A stretch of 64,000 nt of DNA from NCBI GenBank assembly GCA_012038135.1, contig JAAVJQ010000001.1:310001-374000 (forward strand). The letters run 5' to 3'. This document shows, piece by piece, positions 9,428 through 15,849 of the stretch; the stretch's first letter is position 1, and every line of letters begins with the position of its first letter. This DNA comes from Salinimicrobium nanhaiense. Its GTDB lineage: Bacteria > Bacteroidota > Bacteroidia > Flavobacteriales > Flavobacteriaceae. The notes below the pieces were generated by a model, which ran no database searches, was not told where the DNA came from, and saw nothing but the letters and a program-made list of their open reading frames with translations. Made by a program: the position numbers and the translations under genes.

Positions 9428-10259
9428 GGGTTAGCATATCATTGAGATCCTTAAAGTCGAAGTAGAATTGACTTTCATCAACGGCATTAGAAAACTTCTT
9501 CAGAAGTTGTTTGGTAGCAGTTCTTCCTGCCTGATCGTTATCCAGGAGAAGATATATTTCTGAATAATGATTCCATTCTTCCGGGATAAGGTTGATGTTT
9601 CCAATGGAATTCAGCACAACAATATCCGAGGAAGAAAAAAGCTCATCATCCAGCACTTTCAGGGATAGGAAATCAAACATGCCTTCAGTAATCACCAGTC
9701 TCTTGTAACCTCTTAAGAAGGTCGAAACGGTCTTAGGAGAGGTAGAGCATTTGAAGAATTTATTCCTTAGCTCATAACCTCCTGCATCGTTACTCAAACC
9801 AATTGCGAAATAGGTTTTGTTGTTCAGATAATACCATACCTCGTGGCAGAAAGTTTGTCCTATTTGAAGGGGAATTTTTCTTGAAGTTAGATATTGGATA
9901 AGAGCGGGATGTTTTAATTCATTGATTTGTTTTATCTGAACAGAGTTTCTTTTGTCAGAAATTTTTTCCGGGCTAAAAGAAAGCGGAATATTTTCCTGAA
10001 GAGATTGAGCTGCTTCATAAGCTGAGCAGTTTTCCAATGCCATGATTAGATCTATAGCTGAACCTCCTTTTCCAATTCCGAAGTCATACCATAGGTTCTT
10101 AATCAAAGAGACGCTGAAAGATGCTTGGGTTTCTGACCGCAGGGGACTCAGAAACCAAGCTTCTTTCTCCGATTTTCTGATGGGAAAGTGCCCTAATTTT
10201 GCCAGCGTTTTTACGATGCAAATATTACGGGCTCTTTCGCAGCTTGAGGATGCTTCCAT
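9408..10259 (-). CDS. DNA primase-like protein (CHC2-like zinc finger and Toprim domain)
   Basis: A 283-residue protein with an N-terminal CHC2-like fold (WYDFGIGKGGSAIDLIM near residues 58-74). The C-terminal Toprim domain carries the acidic motifs LVITEGMFDFLSL (about 187-199) and IYLLLDNDQAGRTA (about 235-248). The classic zinc-binding cysteines are not all present in the N-terminal part, so metal binding is uncertain. Such short primases belong to the replication module of Bacteroidota mobilisable elements. The gene overlaps the mobC-like gene by 20 bp; a 230-bp non-coding gap with iteron-like repeats lies upstream. Confidence 0.85.
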   Translation of the reverse strand: MEASSSCERARNICIVKTLAKLGHFPIRKSEKEAWFLSPLRSETQASFSVSLIKNLWYDFGIGKGGSAIDLIMALENCSAYEAAQSLQENIPLSFSPEKISDKRNSVQIKQINELKHPALIQYLTSRKIPLQIGQTFCHEVWYYLNNKTYFAIGLSNDAGGYELRNKFFKCSTSPKTVSTFLRGYKRLVITEGMFDFLSLKVLDDELFSSSDIVVLNSIGNINLIPEEWNHYSEIYLLLDNDQAGRTATKQLLKKFSNAVDESQFYFDFKDLNDMLTHGRTKT

Positions 10260-10322
10260 TTCTTTTTCGATTAATTCTTTTTAAACACAGATGTCGTCTA
10301 TTTTTTCGCATCACTTTGTTTT

Positions 10323-10355
10323 GATGAACAAACGATGAGAAACTGATGAAGCCTG
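10323..10355. repeat. Three 11-bp direct repeats, iteron-like
   Basis: GATGA occurs at 10323, 10334 and 10345, exactly 11 bp apart, within copies that read GATGAACAAAC, GATGAGAAACT and GATGAAGCCTG. They lie in the only sizeable non-coding gap of the replication and mobilisation module, between the primase-helicase and the primase. An inverted CATCA copy lies just upstream at 10309-10313. Helical-phase repeats in this position could be initiator or relaxosome binding sites. This is inferred from position and spacing only. Confidence 0.35.
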
Positions 10356-10489
10356 AAACCACCAGTGTCATTACCCGTTTCATACTTATTATTCATCATT
10401 TCAGCTAAAAAAAAGAAATACTATAAGTCTTTTTTCTTCTGTTGGATTTCTAAAAGGTTTGTTTGCCAGCAATTATTTACCGGGAGCCC

Positions 10490-11749
10490 TCAAATACTTC
10501 CCTCACAGAAATCATCAAACTTCATCGTTTCATCAATTTTCTGATCCTCTGTGAAGTTCTGCTGCAGGTAAGACTTCGTAATGGTGTAATAACGTCCCTT
10601 GGCATCTGTCAACGCCAGCCCGCCGTCACTCCATATTACCATCTTTTGATAGCTCAAAGAATTATCCTGGTTCCGCAGTTTCCAGTCCTTCTTTAAGATC
10701 TGGCGCAATTGGGTGAGGTCGGTTTTAATCCGGGTCCTGTTTAGGACCTGCAAAGCATCTAAAGGACACATATCTACTTCATCCATGTCAAAAGTATCCA
10801 TCACGTTGAGAAGCATACTTACAAGTTCCTTCTCTACTCGATTACGGTTGTTTTGCATAAGATTATTTAAAGCAACCGTCCTCACCTGATCCGGAGTAAA
10901 CCACATTCGAGTCTTATGAGTAGTGGCTAACTCCCGATTTTCAAGATGATATAGAAATGCAGGAATTTCATTTACAAGTTGCTCCAGGAAATGAGTGTCT
11001 TCATTTTTAAGGGAAGGTATCTTCAATACCCAAAAGCGGGTCTCCTCACTATCGATCTTAATGAAACCATCTTCGTTATTACTACAAAGGATGAATTTTC
11101 CAAAAAATTCAACCTCTCGTTTATCTTTGCCTTTGGCTTCCAATTTGTTAAAATTAGTGGTGCTCAGATATTTGATCCTTTCGGTAAGCTCCTCCTTGTT
11201 GAATAGTACTTCATCAATACAAATAAGAAGTTTGTTTGCCCAGTCTATATTGAACTGGCTACTGAAGTTATCATTAGTAAGGTATGTCAGGTTGTTTTCA
11301 AAAATAGCTTTTAACCATTTCAGAAAAGTAGTCTTACCGGTAACCCTTTCTTTGGACACCAAACATAAAATAGGTAACATCTGGGTGGGATTGGAGTATA
11401 ACAGCTGCAGATAATCAAGCCCCAGTTCTGCTTGCCCTCCAAAAATGTGTTTCATAAACCGAAGTGAAAAATCGATAGTTCCTTCCTTAGGACTATAAGG
11501 CAATGGAGAATAGGTATTGTAAAATCCATGGCATTCCTGTTGAAAGTTTTTATGACCTGGAATACAAGTAAAGCCGTCATATCTTTTAATGGTTCCAATA
11601 AAAGCTTTTCCGTGATCATTACGTAGAGTCTCAATATTCCATGGAACCAGGATCTCATTAAAATTACCGGAGATGGTGGGCAGTTGCACTATTTTATAGT
11701 AACAAGTACCTACCCGGATATAGCATGCCTTTTTCATCATATTATACAT
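10490..11749 (-). CDS. Primase-helicase family protein (D5/VirE-like ATPase)
   Basis: A 419-residue protein with an SF3-helicase-like ATPase core: a Walker A-type sequence (KERVTGKTTFLKWL, about residues 132-145), a Walker B-like stretch (LLICIDEVLFNKEEL) and an arginine-bearing segment further on (DSEETRFWVLKIP). This layout is that of the primase-helicase proteins found in Bacteroidota integrative mobilisable elements, where they unwind the element during replication. It lies between the HTH gene upstream and the primase/mob genes downstream on the same strand. The C-terminal 100 residues look like a winged-helix tail. Family certain, exact role inferred. Confidence 0.85.
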   Translation of the reverse strand: MYNMMKKACYIRVGTCYYKIVQLPTISGNFNEILVPWNIETLRNDHGKAFIGTIKRYDGFTCIPGHKNFQQECHGFYNTYSPLPYSPKEGTIDFSLRFMKHIFGGQAELGLDYLQLLYSNPTQMLPILCLVSKERVTGKTTFLKWLKAIFENNLTYLTNDNFSSQFNIDWANKLLICIDEVLFNKEELTERIKYLSTTNFNKLEAKGKDKREVEFFGKFILCSNNEDGFIKIDSEETRFWVLKIPSLKNEDTHFLEQLVNEIPAFLYHLENRELATTHKTRMWFTPDQVRTVALNNLMQNNRNRVEKELVSMLLNVMDTFDMDEVDMCPLDALQVLNRTRIKTDLTQLRQILKKDWKLRNQDNSLSYQKMVIWSDGGLALTDAKGRYYTITKSYLQQNFTEDQKIDETMKFDDFCEGSI

Positions 11750-11772
11750 TAGGATTAGTATTAGCCAAGAGG

Positions 11773-12090
11773 CTACTTCCGGTTTTTCAACAGACTTTTG
11801 TTGAACTGCTGCTCAAGGAATTCATCGGAGAGATTTGGCTCCCCCAACAACCAGGCATCTATCTTGTCTTTATCAAAAAACTTCTGACGAATATTCGGAT
11901 TATTACCGGCAGGGATAAGCTTCAAGTGGGTAAGCTTATAAATCTTACTTTTTGAGAGACCAGTATACTGAGCCAGATCATCCACGTTCATTACTTTCTT
12001 ATTGGTTCCTAGGAGGCCCTTGATATCAATAAGGAGACGCTCAATTTTTTTGTTTTCTTCCATAACGAATAAAATTGGTTTAGAAAACAA
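11773..12090 (-). CDS. Helix-turn-helix DNA-binding protein, excisionase-like
   Basis: A 105-residue protein with a MerR/excisionase-type HTH (DDLAQYTGLSKSKIYKLTHL, residues about 38-57) followed by a basic wing ending in KIDAWLLGEP. Such proteins head the replication/mobilisation operon of Bacteroidota elements and act as regulator, directionality factor or initiator helper. Another Met at residue 10 is a possible start. It is the first gene of the leftward module 12090-7748. Confidence 0.8.
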   Translation of the reverse strand: MFSKPILFVMEENKKIERLLIDIKGLLGTNKKVMNVDDLAQYTGLSKSKIYKLTHLKLIPAGNNPNIRQKFFDKDKIDAWLLGEPNLSDEFLEQQFNKSLLKNRK

Positions 12091-12328
12091 ACTAATTGAG
12101 AAGAAAGAAACTAAAGGTTACTGAATGGGAGATTTAACAGAAAAGAGAATAGTGAAATAAGAAATTCTCTACAAATCAGCAAACTCATTGTATTTCCGAT
12201 AAATAGGAAGATAACGTCCGGTTTTAAAAAAGTAGTTTTTTTAACGGTACCGAAATGGCTACGGTTGGAAATATACTACTACCCAATCAACCTTGTGAAT
12301 TTAATTTTTTTCACCCTTTCTTTGCTGT

Positions 12329-12499
12329 ATGCAGAATTCCTTTTTGTTTGGTGAGAATGGTGAATGGAATGGTCGCAAAAGTTATGTAACGGTGGGAAAG
12401 GTGAAAACGACACTGGATGGAAATCCAAAGAATAACCTGTTGTGGACTCTAGGCGATATTGGCGTAGGGACCTTGGGATTTGCGGTGGGAACTTTATAA
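12329..12499 (+). CDS. Possible small ORF or gene remnant, glycine-rich C-terminus
   Basis: An ATG at 12329 opens a 56-codon frame ending at TAA 12497-12499. The peptide runs from MQNSFLFGENGEWNGRKSY to a glycine-rich tail (GDIGVGTLGFAVGTL). Its composition looks protein-like and is reminiscent of the C-termini of secreted or polymorphic-toxin-type proteins, so it may be the end of a lost larger gene. There is no clear ribosome site and no known family. Confidence 0.25.
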   Translation: MQNSFLFGENGEWNGRKSYVTVGKVKTTLDGNPKNNLLWTLGDIGVGTLGFAVGTL

Positions 12500-12567
12500 A
12501 GTTAAGATCATAAGATTTGACCTTATAAAAAATCAAATAAAAACATTAACTTCGTAGCATATTCAGA

Positions 12568-12587
12568 TTTTAAGTTTATACTTAAAA
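12568..12587. promoter_or_regulatory. Dyad upstream of the TIGR04255 operon, possible operator
   Basis: TTTTAAG and CTTAAAA form a perfect 7-bp inverted repeat with a 6-nt spacer, 22 bp before the first ATG. A near-match to the Bacteroidota -7 box (TAAGTTTA, last base differs) overlaps it. A bound repressor here would cover the promoter, which suggests autoregulation. Confidence 0.4.
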
Positions 12588-12591
12588 GAAC

Positions 12592-12603
12592 AATGATATC
12601 ATT
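12592..12603. promoter_or_regulatory. 12-bp perfect palindrome in the leader of the TIGR04255 operon
   Basis: AATGATATCATT is a perfect palindrome centred 12 bp before the ATG at 12610 and 5 bp after the larger dyad. Two symmetric sites in the 40 bp before a gene are unusual in this window. Confidence 0.35.
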
Positions 12604-12609
12604 ATTTTC

Positions 12610-13344
12610 ATGGACCTAGGTTCTTTAGTTGAAAAAGGAATGAAGTTACCCAAGAGGATAGATCCTTGCCCAATTGTGGATGCGCTCGTGGAGATAAGAT
12701 TTTCCACAAAAATCAATTCTAATGCTGTCTTCGGTTTAATTTATAATTCTCTTCAACCGGAATTTGAAAGTGTCGAAAATTTACCAATTCAACAACTACC
12801 AGAGCCTGTAAGATCAAGTGATCCAAACTTAAGGTTCAAACCGCATTACAGAGTTAAATCAGAGAATTTTATAGTCCAGATTGGTCCGGACGTATTAACC
12901 ATTAGCTCACATCCTAACTATTTAGGATGGACCCGTTTCTCAGAAGAGATTTATAGAATCCTGTCGAAGGTTGAACAGGTAGGAATCATAAATAAAGTTT
13001 CAAGGATTGGTATCCGGTACATAAATTTCTTCCAAGAGGATGTTTTTAAATTAGTAAATCTAAATGTCAATCTTGGTGAAAAACCTGTCAAGTACAATAA
13101 TACCGTTGTTCGGACGGAGTTTGATCAAGGAGATTTCCGAAGTACATTACAGATTGCAAACAACGCAAATATGAATGGAAAATCTGGATCAATAATTGAT
13201 ATTGATACCTTTATTAGCTTTGACACTAATAACTTTTTCGAAAAGAAGGAAGATTTAATTAACACCGGCCATCAGAAAGAAAAGGAACTTTTTTTCAGCC
13301 TTCTTAAAGAAGATTTTCTCAAAACCTTAAAACCTATTTATTAA
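12610..13344 (+). CDS. TIGR04255 family protein
   Basis: A 244-residue protein that resembles the sporadically distributed TIGR04255 family: an opening PCPIVDALVEIRF strand (residues about 17-29), a middle GWTRFSEEIYRIL segment, and a conserved RIGIRYINFF motif near 132-141. The family has no established function. An ATG at 12640 (MKLPKRIDPCP) would give the start more usual for the family. It is the first gene of a tight rightward operon: the next ORF begins on the base after its stop. Location in an island next to BREX and mobilisation genes suggests an accessory, possibly defensive, role; that part is inference. Confidence 0.75.
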   Translation: MDLGSLVEKGMKLPKRIDPCPIVDALVEIRFSTKINSNAVFGLIYNSLQPEFESVENLPIQQLPEPVRSSDPNLRFKPHYRVKSENFIVQIGPDVLTISSHPNYLGWTRFSEEIYRILSKVEQVGIINKVSRIGIRYINFFQEDVFKLVNLNVNLGEKPVKYNNTVVRTEFDQGDFRSTLQIANNANMNGKSGSIIDIDTFISFDTNNFFEKKEDLINTGHQKEKELFFSLLKEDFLKTLKPIY

Positions 13345-13668
13345 ATGCTTGGTAATTCTTCAAATAGTTCTTTATCAAATATCGTTGTACTTGCGACCAT
13401 AAGTTCAAGCGTACTTTCTTTATCTTACGACATTTCTGATGCAAACATTCCTGTAATGCGAGCAGATTACGAGCATCATTTAACTATGAGGGGCGATTGG
13501 AAGGACTCAGCATTTAATCCATCCAGTGACTATTATTTAGATGAGGATAGCCAGTCGTCTAAAATTCAAACTATCTTAAAATTCTCAAACGATTTAATTA
13601 AGAATTCGAAAGATTTGGACAGCGAATATGTAGATATCGTAAATGAGAATTTCTGGGACTTAATATGA
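13345..13668 (+). CDS. Hypothetical protein, middle gene of TIGR04255 operon
   Basis: A 107-residue protein I do not recognise. It has a serine-rich, mildly hydrophobic N-terminus (SNIVVLATISSSVLSLSYD) and an acidic C-terminus (SEYVDIVNENFWDLI). The hydrophobic part is too polar to be a sure membrane helix. It starts immediately after the stop of the TIGR04255 gene and its stop overlaps the next start by 4 bp, so it must be translated with both. An acidic partner between two larger genes could be an antitoxin or adaptor, but nothing in the sequence proves it. Confidence 0.65.
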   Translation: MLGNSSNSSLSNIVVLATISSSVLSLSYDISDANIPVMRADYEHHLTMRGDWKDSAFNPSSDYYLDEDSQSSKIQTILKFSNDLIKNSKDLDSEYVDIVNENFWDLI

Positions 13669-14279
13669 TTCTGGACGAGGTCAAAATTTACTTACCAAAA
13701 TATTTATCGACGGATTCTGAAAAAGAACTATACGATAGCCTTCGAAAATTTCCACACAACATGGATTCGAGGCTGTATACTGATTTCTTGAAGGATTCAG
13801 ATGTAATTTATCAGGGAGACGGTCTTAAAGATATGCTTGTTGTAAATCTTCCGGACAAGACCATGAAACCAGCAAAGAGCATTATTCTCTCAAATACCTG
13901 CGACATTGATCCTGCAAACAAAAGAAACTTTCCCTCACGGATAGTGTATGCGCCTATAATAGAATTAGATAAATACCGGAAGACGATTCTGTCTAACTCC
14001 AAAAAGAACCCACAGCAAATTGAGAGTCATATTGATGCAATTAAAAAACAGGAAATAACTCAAGTTTTTTATTTACCAAGTTTAGGTGATAAATTGAAAG
14101 ACTCAATAGTTTTTTTGGACCGAGTCTGCAATCTTCCTAACGAGGCTGTAGAAAGAGAAAAAGTAACTGAAAGAAGGGTTTTTACTTTAAGCGACTATGG
14201 CTCCTACCTGTTCCTTCTGAAACTTTCGATTCATTTTACAAGAATTCAAGATCAAGTTGAAAGAAAAAGTCTTGTATAG
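13665..14279 (+). CDS. Hypothetical protein with SNTCDID motif, third gene of TIGR04255 operon
   Basis: A 204-residue protein without a family I can name. The clearest feature is the strand-turn IILSNTCDIDPANKR (residues about 73-87), preceded by the VIYQGDGLKDMLVV segment. Proteins with a QGD...LS-TCDI pattern occur in many accessory regions without known function. It has a mostly alpha/beta composition, no signal peptide and no membrane helix, so it is probably cytoplasmic. ATGA overlap with the gene before indicates coupled translation. It is the last gene before the tRNA-proximal end of the island. Confidence 0.65.
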   Translation: MILDEVKIYLPKYLSTDSEKELYDSLRKFPHNMDSRLYTDFLKDSDVIYQGDGLKDMLVVNLPDKTMKPAKSIILSNTCDIDPANKRNFPSRIVYAPIIELDKYRKTILSNSKKNPQQIESHIDAIKKQEITQVFYLPSLGDKLKDSIVFLDRVCNLPNEAVEREKVTERRVFTLSDYGSYLFLLKLSIHFTRIQDQVERKSLV

Positions 14280-14613
14280 CATACAAGCAACATTTTCATA
14301 GAGCTTCCATTTTCTTTCTCTTTCTCCAAATAGACGCTAGCGTTCGATTTCTGGTTTTCGCAGAATATTCAGCAACTTGCGAATACAGTTTAGCCAAAAA
14401 CGCTTTATAAGGTATGTGTTACGTTCAAAAGGGGCGCCAGACCAGATTTATGACTCCTGAGCCACCTTGTACTTAGTTGAGAAATGCGAGGAAAGAAAGT
14501 TCTATGGAAAACACATAACCATTTCTAAATCATTTAGCTGAACATAGGCTTAATAATCGGAGTTGGACCCATCGCCCTATCTGAAAGATTTACAGATACT
14601 CAAATCCAACAAA

Positions 14614-14634
14614 ATGTTGTACCTATGTTGTACC
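14614..14634. repeat. Two direct repeats ATGTTGTACC near the tRNA 3' end
   Basis: ATGTTGTACC occurs at 14614-14623 and 14625-14634, 11 bp apart, about 54 bp from the 3' end of the tRNA. Helically phased short repeats beside an insertion end are what integrase or excisionase arm sites look like. No integrase gene is in the window to support this. Confidence 0.3.
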
Positions 14635-14671
14635 CACTTAAAAACAACAAAGCCTCCGATTTCTCGGAGGC
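14635..14671 (-). terminator. Terminator of tRNA-CAT
   Basis: GCCTCCGA and TCGGAGGC pair as an 8-bp GC-rich stem with a 4-nt loop (14652-14671). On the minus strand it is followed by a T-rich run, as expected for an intrinsic terminator 17 nt after the tRNA 3' end. Confidence 0.75.
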
Positions 14672-14687
14672 CTCGTCTTTACTGATG

Positions 14688-14761
14688 TGGTCCCACCTGG
14701 GCTCGAACCAGGGACCACCTGATTATGAGTCAGGTGCTCTAACCAACTGAGCTATAGGACC
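14688..14761 (-). tRNA. tRNA with CAT anticodon (Met elongator, or Ile2)
   Basis: A 74-nt cloverleaf read on the minus strand: acceptor GGTCCTA pairs with TGGGACC (one G-U), the D-arm is AGCTC...GAGC, the anticodon loop is CTCATAA with anticodon CAT, and the T-arm is CCTGG-TTCGAGC-CCAGG. The CAT anticodon fits elongator Met or, if C34 is modified, Ile2; sequence alone does not decide. No CCA is encoded. The island of Region 1 abuts its 3' end. Confidence 0.93.
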
Positions 14762-14843
14762 GGCTCAATGAGCTTAAGAGGGCGCAAATTTAAAACTTTG
14801 CACCTTACTTAACAAGTGTTTCAAAAATTATATTTTTTAGTGG

Positions 14844-15287
14844 CTATAAATCCTCCCACACCTCATCCCCAATAGGAATAGTGCTGTCTGTAATTTCCTG
14901 ACATAGCTCCACCAAAACTCCGTTTGCCGATTTTGGATGTAGAAATGCTACCAGTTTATTGTCTGCACCTTTTTTAGGCCGCTTGGAGATCAATTCAAAT
15001 CCCTCTTCTTTCAGCCGCTTCATTTCTGCTCTAATATCCTCCACTTCAAAAGCGATATGATGGATTCCCTCCCCTCGTTTCTGAATAAATTTAGCGATGG
15101 GGCTATCGGCAGAAGTTGCGGCCAGCAGTTCGATCTTGTTCAGGCCCACCTTGAAAAAAGAAGTTTCCACTCCTTCGCTCCTCACTTTTTCAGACTTGTA
15201 GCTTTCTGTACATAGCAGTTTCGCATAAACTTCGTTAGCCGCCTCAAGATCTTTAACCGCTATGCCTATATGTTCTATATTTTTCAT
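14844..15287 (-). CDS. mce: Methylmalonyl-CoA epimerase
   Basis: A 147-residue vicinal-oxygen-chelate protein with two beta-alpha-beta-beta repeats. It interconverts (2R)- and (2S)-methylmalonyl-CoA in the propionate/succinate pathway. Visible signatures are the N-terminal HIGIAVKDLEAA with the first metal-binding His, the second half GEGIHHIAFEVEDI, and the C-terminal LVELCQ with the metal-binding Glu. Length is normal. It lies alone on the minus strand, between the tRNA and rbfA; the mutase subunits are not in the window. Confidence 0.92.
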   Translation of the reverse strand: MKNIEHIGIAVKDLEAANEVYAKLLCTESYKSEKVRSEGVETSFFKVGLNKIELLAATSADSPIAKFIQKRGEGIHHIAFEVEDIRAEMKRLKEEGFELISKRPKKGADNKLVAFLHPKSANGVLVELCQEITDSTIPIGDEVWEDL

Positions 15288-15438
15288 TTTCAGAAATTCA
15301 TTTTTATATAATTACAATCTACTTTACCTGACCTGCAGGACAAAGCATTTAAAGAATAAAGATAAAAAGTCAGATGTGTTTGCAGCCATAACCCAAAGCT
15401 ATTAACGCATATTTTAAGATTTTAAGCGGTAAATGTTC

Positions 15439-15446
15439 TACTTTTG
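15439..15446 (+). promoter_or_regulatory. Promoter -7 box of rbfA
   Basis: TACTTTTG matches the Bacteroidota TAnnTTTG consensus. It ends only 4 nt before the rbfA ATG at 15451, which places the transcript start at or within a few bases of the start codon. Confidence 0.55.
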
Positions 15447-15450
15447 TAGC

Positions 15451-15846
15451 ATGGAAGAAACGAACAGACAAAAAAAAATAGGAGGAGTAATACAGCGGGA
15501 TTTGGCCGAAATTCTTCAGGCTCATTTGCGTGATGCGGGTAAAACGGGAATTTTGATCTCTGTTTCTAAAGTAAAGGTTACCACAGATCTTTCTCAGGCC
15601 AAAGCTTACATCAGTATTTTTCCGGCCAAAAATGCCAAAGAAATTCTGGCAGAACTCACCGAGGTAAAGCCAAAGATCAAGCATGAAGTAGCATTGCGTA
15701 CCAAAAATCAATTACGCAGAATGCCGAACCTGGAATTCTTCATTGATGATTCGCTCGACTACATTGAAAACATCGAAAAATCTATTAAAGGCGAAGATAA
15801 CCCTATCGAACAGCCGGACCTGCTTGCGAGACGGAAAAAATCATAA
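15451..15846 (+). CDS. rbfA: Ribosome-binding factor A
   Basis: A 131-residue RbfA, a KH-fold factor that binds the 30S subunit and supports maturation of the 16S rRNA 5' end. Recognisable parts are GGVIQRDLAEIL near the start, VSKVKVTTDLSQAKAYISIF (about 36-55) and the RRMPNLEFFIDDSLDY stretch. I prefer the ATG at 15451 (MEETNRQ) to the upstream one at 15433 because a TAnnTTTG promoter box lies between them. The permease gene begins 3 nt after its stop. Confidence 0.93.
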   Translation: MEETNRQKKIGGVIQRDLAEILQAHLRDAGKTGILISVSKVKVTTDLSQAKAYISIFPAKNAKEILAELTEVKPKIKHEVALRTKNQLRRMPNLEFFIDDSLDYIENIEKSIKGEDNPIEQPDLLARRKKS

Positions 15847-15849
15847 GAC

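Larger units (their letters stand above)
12091..12609. other. Non-coding gap between divergent island operons
   Basis: This 519-bp AT-rich stretch separates the leftward mobilisation operon from the rightward TIGR04255 operon. It contains promoters for both by necessity, though I could not pick an exact TAnnTTTG box. Besides the two dyads listed separately, the only coding-like item is a 56-codon frame at 12329-12499. Confidence 0.5.
14280..14687. other. Non-coding island edge next to tRNA-CAT
   Basis: No convincing gene is seen in these 408 bp. They hold the short palindrome AACGCTAGCGTT-like sequence near 14333-14344, two 10-bp direct repeats at 14614-14634 and the tRNA terminator. The position at the 3' end of a tRNA gene, with mobile DNA to the left, makes it the likely attachment end of the island. 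Confidence 0.45.

Noticed and set aside
12279..12536. 85-codon minus-strand frame in the 12.1-12.6 kb gap
   Set aside because: Composition is unlike the neighbouring proteins and no motif is visible; the plus-strand small frame in the same place is more protein-like.
14280..14600. Integron attC-like sequence near the island edge
   Set aside because: The AACGC and GTTACG words looked suggestive, but no pair of R boxes matching the attC consensus could be placed.
15433..15450. Upstream ATG as start of rbfA
   Set aside because: It overlaps the TAnnTTTG promoter box and adds six residues not typical of RbfA.
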